Below, one piece after another: positions 54,634-64,000 of a stretch of DNA of 64,000 nucleotides. This stretch comes from Pieris napi (taxonomy: Eukaryota > Arthropoda > Insecta > Lepidoptera > Pieridae). The notes below the pieces were generated by a model. That model saw nothing but the letters and a program-made list of their open reading frames with translations. It was not told the DNA's origin and ran no database searches. The position numbers were made by a program, and so were the translations under genes. The stretch covers positions 1,674,001 through 1,738,000 of the forward strand of contig NC_062255.1 in NCBI RefSeq assembly GCF_905475465.1, in the 5' to 3' direction. Position 1 is the stretch's first letter, and every line of letters starts with the position of its first letter.

Positions 54634-57600
54634 CTGTACTTTCATTAGCATCGTTATCCGTTTCTGCACCCGCTTCTACAATATCAATGATTTTTACAGG
54701 ATATTCCTCGCCGTCGAACCAATGAAACTCATATTTCATGTTAATTAATTCCCATCCGTAATTGTTGGGAGTTAAAGTAGACGGATTATGTACATTCGCG
54801 TTACACCAAATTTGTGTAATATACGTTGCTCTTCTCATCTGTTGCTGTAACTCGCGGCACGAAGGAGGAAAAGCTGTAGCTTCCAATTTGCTAATTTTCT
54901 TCTTAAATTCTTCGTTCTCATTTTTTGGTATGTATATTCTGTCGAAAATTAAACATCTCGCTTCATTAACAGTTGAAACTGCTCTGACATTATACATCAG
55001 ACAAACAAAATTTTGTATAACGTCAAATGTAGTATTCATAACATCTGGATCAGTTACAATTCTGTACTCTCCCATTGTAATGAATGCTTCTTGGAACTTC
55101 GGCGATTTCAGTAAGAGCTGCAATGGTCTTGTTTTTGCTTTCCTGTAAAACGACGGGTTAAAATCGCACCCTGTGAATGCGTGAAATGCAGCCAAAAAAG
55201 TGCAAAGCTTTTCTCCCAGGTCACAAAAAACAGCACACATATCAACATTTCTGACATTATTCCCTGTACCGAGCTGCATCCAGATTTTGCGATCGATGGC
55301 ATATTGATCCTCTGCTACATCCACAAGTAGATGCTTCATGTTAGCCAGCATAATAATAAAAATATCCGTGTCGGAGCATTTTATTAATATGTTACTGTTC
55401 TTTGGCATATTGCAAACATGGTAAACTACTTTCGTATCAGCCTCCTCATGGGCACCACAAGTGAACGTATCTGACACTTCTCTTACAATCGAATCAGCTA
55501 CTCTTCTATAGGAATAACAAATTTCATGATTTACAAAAACTTTTTGCGTACGCTTCATCAATGAAACTCTGTCTTGTGTCATCCAATCATTGATTAAAAA
55601 TTTCACAAATGCTTGCTTAAATTTGATGTTTTTTAATTCCGCAAAGAAATTTCTAGGTCTTTTCATCTGTGGTCCTTCTGTAACGAAATCTGTTTGCCTT
55701 ATATTTTCCCGGATTTTGTGTTCGTAGTCTTTTATGCTGGGCTCTGGATACGTATCAAAGACTAAGTGAATTTCTTTAGCCCCGTGATTAGTGATGTTGC
55801 GGAGTAAATTGTGGCTTATAGCACCAAAAGTTATCGGGATATCCCTTAAAGTGTATAAGTAAAAGAAACCATCAATGACTATTGCGTCCAATTCATTTGG
55901 AACAGCTTTTTCAATTCTTTCTCTTTTGAGAATTGAATCAATTAATTTTGCCTTGTCTGTTTTATTGATTGAGCCATCTAGGTGACAGAGTGATAGAGGC
56001 ACAGGCGTTAGTGGATACTCCAAAACTTTTTCGATTTCGACTTTTCTTTCAAGGGATATGCCCAAAAGTCTACCGAACAACTCTCGTTGAATTTTCACTT
56101 CTTCTATTTTTCCATCTTTTCTTTTAATTACCTTTTTGGTTTTGAATGTGCAAACTTTATTTTTTGTAATGGGCTCTTCAAACCTTTTCGGATCTAAAGC
56201 ACACTCTTGCAGAAAATGTTTTCTCTGTTCCTCACCGATTTCCACAACATTCAATAAAAATGACTGTACTTCATTACTTGCAGATTCCCCATTACATATA
56301 TTATACAACAACTCATTTTTTAATGTCGGAGAGAATGGATTAAGTCTATCGTTGATACTTTTTTGTAACTTTTTGATTTGTTCACAATTTTTTTTTATTT
56401 TGTGCTCTCTTAAATCATTAGTTATTTCATCTCTTGGCTTTAACAATGATTCAGCAAATACATGGGATATAACCTGTGTTCGTATAGAATGACTTTTGCT
56501 CCATCTCTGGCGAGCGGATATGGAATTTTTCAGCCAAGTTACACCTGTCATTCGCTTCGCAGCATCAGCATTGATTGTAGTTTCTACTGTACAATCGACT
56601 TCTCGTTTTGAAAAAGGTTTCTTCGTTCTTTTGATTCCGATATTTACAGTCAATCCAGGATGCGTTTTCTCAACGTTTTGTAAATTAGAGCAATATAAAG
56701 TTAGGTTACGTGCATAATTCTGGTGATTAAAAGTAAAGAATAAATTAAGGAATGTTGGCAAACTATACTTAAACAATTCCACATCCCCTGTTCGAATACT
56801 TCTGTCAAAAATGAGATAGTTATTAATAATTTCCACGTAAATAAGGTAAAATTTTGGTGTTTGTCCGTGATCACCATTTATAGTTTTTTGCCTAAAAATT
56901 TCGTATTCTTCCAATAAATTTAATAATTTTTCATTATCAACTGGACGATAAGATATTAAATTATTAGGTATTTCTGCATCTTTTCTTGACTGGAAGTGTT
57001 GTAAAAATGAAATACATTCATCATCTACGGTCACATTTTCAGTTTCAAGGTAACACTTAAAATGCATAATTTCAATAGTAAGTGCAATAAGAGGATGAAG
57101 TCGCTTACACCTGTTGAAATGTTTCCCTTCAAGAAAAGATCTGATCGAACCACTAGCTAAAAGGCCTGAATCAATTAAAATATCGGTTATTCCACAGTTC
57201 TCGATATATTTTCCAATGGCTTTAAAGTACGATATGGCAATATGGAATGAACCAAGATGAATGAACAATCGACTTAACGGCGACTCTGTCTCTAATCGCA
57301 AAACATTGCTCTGTATTTTTAATGCTTTGCTAGCTATAGCCAAATCGTAATGAACTTCTGCGTATTTCTGTCCGCATTCATCAGCACCACTTACGCTTCG
57401 CATCATTGTTTCATAAACGACGGAATTTTGAGTTGGAGATTGATTAATCGGTGTCAAGTAAAAAATATCTTGCGTTCCAGTTTTATCCGTGATAATTTTA
57501 ACATTAAAACCTACCCACATTGGTGTAGGTATATTGAAGGCGTGACTCATCATCCATATTCTATCCAGCCTTTTAACTTCTTTTAAATTGTTGGGTACGT

Positions 57601-58919
57601 GGACATCAGATGATATTGGAAGAGTATTTCCAAACACTGGTTTACTTGTAAAAGGAGCAATATTAAGGGAATCACATTCAAAAGTTCTCCTCATTCTTTT
57701 GCTAGCCATTTCTGATTCATTATGAATGTCACAATCATCATCAGCAGAAAAGTCCATTTCATCCGTGATAGAGATATGGTCTTGAAAGGAAATCCCCACT
57801 GTATCATGTAATGTATCTTTTCCATCACATGTCTCAACGTATCTATCAAAATTATCGAAAGCAAAACCACTATTCAGATGTGGTTGCAATGTCATTTCAG
57901 CAGGACAAAAACGATTGGTGTTAGCTATTGTATAAGTAGCTTCAGTCTCTAATTCTAAGACTTTCGTGTAAGAAATGCAATGTCCATATGCATGCACAAG
58001 GCGAACAATTTTCTCACTACTTGTCAAACTTTTCAATGCAAGACCAAGAGTTACATGCTTTGAAGTTTTAATATGTCCCCTTTGAACGGAGTAAATAATA
58101 TCTTGTGCAAACGAGTTTGCTAATAAGAGAATACGAGGATTTTTTATTTTGTCAACATTGCCTCCTGTTAACAAAATACCAAAAAATTCAATGAGAATGT
58201 CTGGGACTTCACATTCTCCTTTGATAAGATGAGACACGCGAACATTACGACCGACTGTCTTTTTTTCAATCTTTAAAATAATTCGCCGCAATATAAGTGC
58301 TGAGGTATTAATAGTATTTATATCATTAACCCACCTCATGTTGACATTTTCCAAAGTTGCTGAAGATGAAACTATATGTTTACGATTTTGGTTGTAAATA
58401 ATTTGAACTTTATCTTTAAATTTGTTTTCAATTTGACTTTGCAGATTACCAGTATCAAAACACTGTGGTAACTGATCTGAATTGTATTCCTCTAGTAGAA
58501 ACTGCCGAAATAAGTTTGTAATGAAAGTAAATTGGAAAATGTGCATTTTTTTTACAACATTTTCTTCAATAAATACATACACTTGTTCACGAGCTCGCTC
58601 GTGTTTCTCTCTTCTCTGGTGCCAATCGGTATTTTCTTTTTTCTGTCGGCATTTATTCAGAAACTCTGTTTTACAGGATCGATGATATGGGATAGGTAAA
58701 TTTTGTTCTTGATATGTATCAATTCTCTCTAATATTGACAATTCCAATACTTGAGTTGCTTTATCAATTACTACTAGAAATGATTCGTAATTATTGTCTT
58801 CTTTAGCAAAGCTATATGGCACAAGCTCGCCGCGCTGTTTTTTGCGAACTTGTGTGCAAAATACACAGCTATTTGCAGTAGGTTTTGACGGTGATCGATC
58901 ATTTTCCTGACGATGCTCT
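54634..58919 (-). CDS. Candidate transposase of the large element, exon 2 (PIN/XPG-like nuclease)
   Basis: An uninterrupted frame of about 1,430 codons. Near its start is a second zinc-like module: CVFCTQVRKKQRGELVPYSF, then IPYHRSCKTEFLNKC. A long central region of unknown fold follows, with the motif FAFDNFDRYVETCDGKDTLH. The C-terminal third has what I read as a PIN/XPG-like nuclease: IVIDGFFYLYT, EIHLVFDTYPEPSIKDYEHK, EEADTKVVYHV, ILIKCSDTDIFIIML and FHAFTGCDFNPSFY. The acidic residues D/D, E, D-x-D and D are spaced as in such nucleases. Related large single-frame proteins occur in scattered animal genomes, usually unnamed. It most likely moves the element, binding the TGTACGGC sites with its N-terminus and cutting with its C-terminus; both roles are inference. 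No RNase-H-type DDE triad was recognised. Confidence 0.7.
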
Positions 58920-59384
58920 CTGAAAATAAATAATATATCAAACATTTCAATAATAGTTTTAACTATATTATATTTTTTTATTTTATATTTCCTGTATTTG
59001 GTTAGGTTAGGTTAGTGATCACTGGAACATTACGGTCATCATCAATTGGCATATATAATGACGATATATTTCAATATATCGGTAATATATAATTACTGTA
59101 TAATAGTTAAACCACATCTAGACGAAAATAATAGTCGAAAACAACTTATTTATGGAAGAGTACCTAGTAATTTTATTTTATTTTTTTGGATTCTGTAAGC
59201 CTTTAAAGAGAATATTTTTTCAGAATATTAAAATTTATACATGGGAAAGAGACTTCAATTTTGAAAGAATAACTATAATTTTCAGAAAAATATAACTTTT
59301 CTTGTCCGTAATTCCGAAACGAAAAATTTATTAAAAAATTAAAACAGTTATTTTATGTAAAAATTATGGTAAAAAAATTTTTAC

Positions 59385-59695
59385 CTTGTACTGTCTTGTG
59401 AATCCTCGTTATACTGAGATGTATCATCATTTTCTTTAAATTTTCTTTTTCCAGATAAATTTGTCAATTGCTTATAGCACTGTTGATGATACCCTTTTTC
59501 TTCTAAGTACTTGGGCAGTTGAATTATTGACAAATCAATAGATTTTCTGGATCTATCCGACCGACTTTTTTTCCTAACCTCAATTGCGTTTATGCAATTA
59601 TTTAGTGTAATACTTGATAAGTTTTTTAATTTATTATTAATTGGATCACCCGTTAGTCCACAAATAAAACAGATTTTTTCTTCAACTTCTGCCAT
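59385..59695 (-). CDS. Candidate transposase of the large element, exon 1 (zinc module)
   Basis: ATG at 59695 opens 103 codons: MAEVEEKICFICGLTGDPIN, a basic stretch (IEVRKKSRSDRSRKS), and LPKYLEEKGYHQQCYKQLT, then an S/T/D-rich end. The CxxC...YHxxC pattern repeats that of exon 2, so the protein starts with two tandem modules of one kind. Donor ACAAG/GTAAAA (phase 2) and exon 2 acceptor TTATTTTCAG join in frame as ...SQDST/R-EHRQEN. Three exons together are 4,689 bases, an exact 1,563 codons with stop. The intron is 465 bases. Confidence 0.65.
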
Positions 59696-59951
59696 ATTTT
59701 CAGATGAATCGGTAAAAATGAATTGTGACTGTGATGGCGAATTTTCAAATTTTCAAATACAATTTTTTGTTCTTTTTCATTTTCTTTTTTTGTATGGCCA
59801 TGATAACAACTAACATGCAGTAAGCTGTATACTACCATAAAGCTGTTTTTTAACAAATATGAAAACAGGGTAGGTATTCTGCCACGGCACAGACAGCGGT
59901 TTTAGGCGATGGAATAATCTGCCATTTCACAGACTAGCGGACTATCAAAAG

Positions 59952-60439
59952 TGTACGGCATTTATCTTTTATTGAAGATGGTCTAAAGTATTAATAACCT
60001 TTGTTATTGCCGTACAGATAAAAGTCACCGGAAAATGACTCTTTTCTGAGGAAAGTAATTTACCCCATACACCTGTGTGTTCCACAAAAAATGTACGGCA
60101 TCCTGGAAAATGTTATCTATTTGTGAAGTACTCTCAAGATCATTTAATTTTATGTTGTATCATATCATCATCACCTATATGCTAATCAGACATATGTTGC
60201 GACCCTTGGCTTTCGACCGCTCCGCTGGGAATATGTACGGCGTTTACGGGTAAAGTATCTGTATATGTGTCCAAAAGGAATCACACAAATGCCGTACAGT
60301 AATAAATGACCTATATTGCTCCTGCAACTGTCGTCGAATTAAAAATTTGCACCGACTTCCGGCACCATCACTTTTGTACGGCACTAGGTTTTTTGACATT
60401 TATTTTTAATCATCTATACACTTATAACAAAGCCGTACA
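59952..60439. repeat. TGTACGGC motif array, right side
   Basis: Exact sites: plus orientation at 59952, 60092, 60234 and 60375; minus orientation at 60009, 60291 and 60432. Spacing is irregular (about 57-140 bases). The last four lie in the terminal repeat and mirror the left side. Confidence 0.8.
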
Positions 60440-60623
60440 TTAATAATTAGTCGAAATTCCCCCATTGTACATGAGAAAGTCCATTCTTTCACGTACTCAC
60501 ATGTACCGCTCAGAAATGACGGCATAGTGCTCAGAGCTATTTTCAGATATAGTAACAGCCTTCTAAGCGTAATTCACGTTGGGTCATTTCACAGGTATTT
60601 TTTGTTCATGGGCTTGTGGTCTA
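60200..60623. repeat. Right terminal inverted repeat (424 bp)
   Basis: Same length as the left repeat, inverted; starts CGACCCTTGGCTTTCGACCG and ends GGGCTTGTGGTCTA. Confidence 0.92.
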
Positions 60624-61010
60624 TATGAGCGTTACGCTTTTGACATTTCAAAATTTGAAGGAAGTATCTTTACTTTTCTTATACGCTTTAAAGACAGAGA
60701 GATATCATATTGTGATATCCATGTATAATGATAACCTCGTATGTCAAAAAAACATGTTTTTTTCTATGTCATTTAATTGGTATAATCATGAAGTTATTAT
60801 TTATGTTATTAATAAATAAGTAAACCATCTAAAACTATGGACAAAAATACTTAATAATATTTTGACGAACATTGACGAATGTAAATTTTTTTCGTTTCCT
60901 GTAATGTTTTGGTTCTCTGGACATACGAGGTTATCATTCTACAGCGACGTTAATACGATGTGTTTCAAAGGTGGTAAAGTATTGTATCTATTTGTTAAAG
61001 TACACCTATA
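60624..61010. other. No gene seen
   Basis: AT-rich flank of the transposon; a 67-codon frame beginning inside the terminal repeat is not supported. Confidence 0.3.
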
Positions 61011-61298
61011 TACAGGGTGTCCCAAGACTATGGGACATCAAGGGACCTTAAATAGGACCTTAAATATCGTAGATAGGATATTTTTTCGATGCCAATAAAG
61101 AGAAAAGATAATTCTTCTCAAGTAACATAGTATTTTTAATGAAAGGAACAATTTTCGGGTCGCATCGATTCCCAGACGAGACAAGTAATTTTTAGAAAAT
61201 TATTGAATGCAGTAATACTTACTTTTCAAAATAAAATAAAACCTTCTTTCAGCAAAATATCCTTGCCACTTGATGTCCCATCTTGGAACGCCTTGTGT
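61011..61298. mobile_element. MITE-like element with ACAGGGTGTCCC ends
   Basis: Left end ACAGGGTGTCCCAAGACTAT and TGGGACATCAAGGG; right end, inverted, CTTGATGTCCCATCTTGG and CGCCTTGT. About 290 bases, non-coding. Confidence 0.5.
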
Positions 61299-61521
61299 AA
61301 TGCATTTACAGTATATGTTACAAGCAATCTATTCTAAATATATGCCATACAAATGAACATAATATATTTTACAAAAAGAAAAAAAAAACCAACTATAAAT
61401 TTTTGTTTTACTAGTAATTTAAAAATACTACTAAGCCGCGATCGCTTTTTTATTGATAACCAATTTTTATTTGTATTTTCAGTTATTTGAAGAAGTTTGA
61501 AGATGTTAGATGAAAATTATA

Positions 61522-61596
61522 ATGGGTCGCCGTGTGGCTATCTCCCCTTCTACGCCTAGGTCAAGGGCCATGGATAAGTACGAGCAGTTGTCAGTT
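61522..61596 (+). CDS. Cdkl: CDKL-type protein kinase, exon 1
   Basis: The ATG at 61570 starts MDKYEQLSV, matching the MEKYE.. start of CDKL kinases, and runs to a perfect donor GTT/GTAAGT at 61596/61597 (phase 0). An upstream in-frame ATG at 61522 would add 16 basic/serine-rich residues, MGRRVAISPSTPRSRA. I give the longer span, but the conserved start is 61570. Another ATG at 61504 makes a short upstream frame that stops at TAG. Confidence 0.75.
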
Positions 61597-61619
61597 GTAA
61601 GTTATACCTTAAAAATCTT

Positions 61620-62130
61620 TTTGAAGTGAAATTTCTTTATCGGGGTTGGAAAAAAATTTAGTGTAACATTTTCGTTACGCGTCACATTTTTCCGTTACGC
61701 GCCATGTTGCTTTTTGAAGTCAAACTTCTTTATCGGCGTTGGAATGAAAGTTCTTTATCGACGTATGGGAGAAATTTTGTAGCAAATCGTCACGTTTTTC
61801 GGTTACGCGCCATCTTTTTCTTGTCCCTACCACATTTGATCCGAAGAGATTCGAAGCCATTAATAACAAAAATATATAATAACGATAACAATGATAGTAA
61901 TAATTCTATTACAATTGATCAAATTCTGTAATAATCTTAGTAGTAATAAGGTAAAATGAAATAATTGTATTTGTATTCATGTCTATGATAATAAAAGCCT
62001 TTTGTTAAACTTTATTTAACCAATTTCGTTAAGTTGCATATAGTAGATCATTTTCGAAAAATAAGGTCATAAAGAAGTTTCACTTCTTACGTGTGTACAC
62101 CTAGTACACGCACACATTTTTTTTTATTAA
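61620..62130. repeat. Interspersed repeat (AAGAAGT palindrome family) in CDKL intron 1
   Basis: Two or three imperfect repeats of CTTCTTTATCGGCGTTGGAA and TTCGTTACGCGCCAT (61625-61815), then AAGAAGTTTCACTTCTTACG with GTACACACGTAAG-type sequence at 62068-62116, related to 1193-1575. Confidence 0.4.
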
Positions 62131-62342
62131 TTTCTTTATTTTACAAAATAGTATAATACAATCATAATAAGTTACATTAGAAAACCGCTGTGGTTTGTAT
62201 TAATGTAACCATAGCAGTCTTGTTTAGGAGCGCGACAAATGCATATAAAATTAGTTTTTTAATCTATAGTCATCCTTATTACTTTATAATGATTGTGATT
62301 GGGAATTCAATAAATTCAAAATTTAAAATCATTTATTCATAT

Positions 62343-62520
62343 AGGTAACACAATGTACACTTATGAACGTCCAAAAAGAAATATACATATGAAATGCTTC
62401 TAATTTTACATTTATTGCCAGTTCTCAAGTCAAGTCAAGAAGAGAAGAACTGGCAATAAACTCTCCGCCACTCTTTTTAATCGCCAAGTTTTTTGTTTAA
62501 GACAACGTTTTTAAGAAACT
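62343..62520 (-). repeat. RTE-type LINE tail fragment in CDKL intron 1
   Basis: GTACACTTATGAACGTCCAA, CCAGTTCTCAAGTCAAG and CTCTTTTTAATCGCCAAG; same family as 24536 and 34370. Confidence 0.5.
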
Positions 62521-62724
62521 GCATCCATTACACCATGTTCCACATGACATCTTAAGTAATAAATAATAAGAAAATAAATTAAAAACAAAGCATTGTCCTC
62601 TATCAGCAGAAGGCATGGTGAAATAGGAGCACGCACTTACATTCTCGTGGTAACAACAAGTAAATACATAGTTTATTAGGGTAGTAGTTTAATTTCATTT
62701 TAATGATATAAGGAGCTTGTCTAG

Positions 62725-62865
62725 GTTGGAGAAGGCTCTTACGGCGTTGTGCTAAAATGCCGTCGTCGTGACAATGGGCACTTAGTGGCGATCAAGAAGT
62801 TTTTGGAAACGGAGGACGATGCTGCCGTTCGCAAGATGGCGCTGAGAGAAATTAGAATGCTAAAG
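62725..62865 (+). CDS. Cdkl: CDKL-type protein kinase, exon 2 (ATP-binding lobe)
   Basis: Acceptor TTGTCTAG, donor AAAG/GTATAA, 47 codons, phase 0. It encodes the glycine-rich loop VGEGSYGVVLKC, the ATP-anchoring lysine in VAIKKFLETEDD, and the alpha-C helix KMALREIRMLK with its conserved glutamate. The IKKF..E.EDD and ALREIRMLK strings are those of CDKL1/CDKL4 (and near CDKL2). The family belongs to the CMGC serine/threonine kinases and is linked to cilia and microtubules in animals. Confidence 0.9.
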
Positions 62866-62899
62866 GTATAAGATTAATTACGTAGCCCGTTTCACCACT

Positions 62900-63116
62900 G
62901 AGCGTATTAACCGTAGTTTCTTTCGCGCACCACTACTATGTGGAACCAGCTGCATACTGGAGTATTTTCGAACCAATTCGACTTAGGGTCCGTCAAGAAA
63001 AGTGAGCACCATCCCTTAAAAGACCGGCAACGCACTCGCAATCCATCTGGCATTGAGAGTGTCCATGGGCGGTATCACTTATCATATGAGCCTTCTGCCT
63101 CCTGTTCTATAAAAAA
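62900..63116 (+). mobile_element. 3' stub of CR1/Jockey-like LINE in CDKL intron 2
   Basis: Starts at about CGTAGTTTCTTTCGCGCACC, includes TATGTGGAACCAGCTGCATA, TCGAACCAATTCGACTTAGG and GGCATTGAGAGTGTCCATGG, and ends TGTTCTATAAAAAAG. Confidence 0.72.
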
Positions 63117-63265
63117 GTTAATATGTTCTGATACATACGTTTATAGTAAAATATGTTTTATAAACGGCTGGACAGATTTTGATGAAATTTTTTGTGTTTT
63201 GTCAGTTGATAATGATTTACATAGCTTACTCTTGCCTGATTATTATATTCTTAATGTTTTTACAG

Positions 63266-63460
63266 AAACTACGACACGATCACCTGGTAAACATGATCGA
63301 GGTGTTTCGACGCAAGCGAAGATTTTATCTTGTATTCGAATACCTGGATCACACTCTGCTAGATGAGCTGGAGGCTTCTTCTGGAGGTCTTGGGGAGGAG
63401 ACTGCCAAGAAACACCTGTTTCAGCTGCTCAAGGGTGTTGAATATTGTCACCAGAATTCC
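63266..63460 (+). CDS. Cdkl: CDKL-type protein kinase, exon 3 (hinge and helix E)
   Basis: Acceptor TTTTTACAG, donor TTCC/GTAAGA, 65 codons, phase 0. It encodes KLRHDHLVNMIEVFRRKRRF, the gatekeeper/hinge YLVFEYLDHTLLDELE, and helix E, TAKKHLFQLLKGVEYCHQNS. The next residues in the family would be the catalytic HRD loop, so the gene continues beyond 64000. FRRKRR favours CDKL1/4 over CDKL2, which has KKKKR there. The three exons join without frame change: SV/VGEGSYG and RMLK/KLRHD. Confidence 0.9.
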
Positions 63461-64000
63461 GTAAGAACGAATTTACCTTTTAGGGTACGCACAGACACGC
63501 AGGCACTTAATTCAATTTCCGTTGAAACGTTGTTTAGATCGAGGTCCGGTCTATTTGACGATCGATTTGACAATAATTTTTCAATTAATAAATCTTCTTA
63601 TAATAAAACATTATTTGCCGTTGGAAACCGTGTCAGGGTGTATAGGCCGCAGTTCACTCGGGGTACGATACAATGTAAATACTACAGCTAAAATATAAGC
63701 TGAAAATAACAAATGCCTTATGCTTATTTTCATAGACAGGTCCAGACCCAGTTTTCTGGTTCCTAGTCCACGTAACTAGGTCTGCTGCCAGCGTGGAGAG
63801 GCTTCTAGAACCATCCAATACAATAGAAGCCGTCAGCGATACATTCTAAATATTATAATTATTGTATAGAACTGCGATGACCATCCCTTTTTGTGCCCCA
63901 CCGTTCTAAAATTCTTATGGGTTTACAAAAATTAATTGTTCACTTAAGAACTTTAAATGATAGGTTGTAGGAAGACATTACTAGGAAATTGTTATTAAAA
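63461..64000 (+). other. CDKL intron 3 (5' part)
   Basis: Begins with GTAAGAACG. No further exon, HRD motif or repeat was recognised before the window ends. Confidence 0.5.

Larger units (their letters stand above)
51810..60623 (-). mobile_element. Large TIR transposon with PIN/XPG-like protein (candidate Academ)
   Basis: An 8.8-kb element, about 7.4 kb without the RTE insertion at 52457-53879. Two 424-bp inverted repeats bound it, with TAT on both sides (51807-51809, 60624-60626). The subterminal DNA between the repeats and the gene carries many copies of TGTACGGC in both orientations. One minus-strand gene of three exons fills the interior. Long repeats differing at only about five positions, and an unbroken 4.5-kb frame, mean it was active recently. 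Nuclease-type protein and 3-bp duplication suggest the Academ superfamily; this is inference, and a new lineage is possible. Confidence 0.8.

Noticed and set aside
51810..60623. The ~1,490-codon frame as a host gene
   Set aside because: It lies between 424-bp inverted repeats with a target duplication and motif arrays; the mobile-element reading explains all of these.

Overview
This is eukaryotic DNA, most probably from a butterfly or moth. It is AT-rich and has spliced genes with long introns. The same few repeat families recur throughout: a tRNA-derived SINE, 3' stubs of a CR1/Jockey-like LINE, RTE tails and TIR elements of several superfamilies. Only four host genes can be supported. They are the last exon of a sigma-class glutathione S-transferase (+, 290-463), a small single-exon gene for a secreted peptide (+, 3228-3419), a complete four-exon ZCCHC24-type zinc-knuckle gene (-, 8489-30334), and the first exons of a CDKL-type protein kinase (+, 61522-63460, continuing past the window).

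Region by region. 1-8 kb holds the GST 3' end, the small peptide gene, SINE and LINE debris and two MITEs. 8.1-30.5 kb is the ZCCHC24 homologue; its stop codon and 3' UTR lie in a ten-unit, 39-bp minisatellite. Its introns contain two cut-down DNA transposons (Harbinger and pogo-like), a LINE split by a full-length BEL/Pao LTR retrotransposon (18020-24144, LTRs identical by eye, 5-bp target duplication), an hAT MITE and several SINEs. 30.5-51.8 kb is almost pure transposon landscape: SINEs, a 1.27-kb foldback, a MITE interrupted by a MADF-carrying Harbinger derivative, a 3-kb non-coding TIR element and a Tc1 remnant.

51.8-60.6 kb is the most interesting region. It is a large TIR transposon with 424-bp inverted repeats and a 3-bp target duplication. 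An unusual 8-bp motif (TGTACGGC) is scattered at least 13 times through its subterminal DNA. One gene of about 1,560 codons encodes a protein with duplicated N-terminal CxxC/YHxxC modules and a C-terminal PIN/XPG-like nuclease signature. I suggest the Academ superfamily. The 36.0-37.3 kb foldback begins with the same TIR heptamer and also has a 3-bp target duplication, so it may be a non-autonomous relative. An RTE LINE has inserted in the left arm of the large element.

The host genes are unrelated in function and are not organised together. Most of the interaction in this window is between mobile elements and their targets: element into element, elements into introns, and a satellite growing out of a coding end. 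All homology statements are from motif recognition; no search was run.
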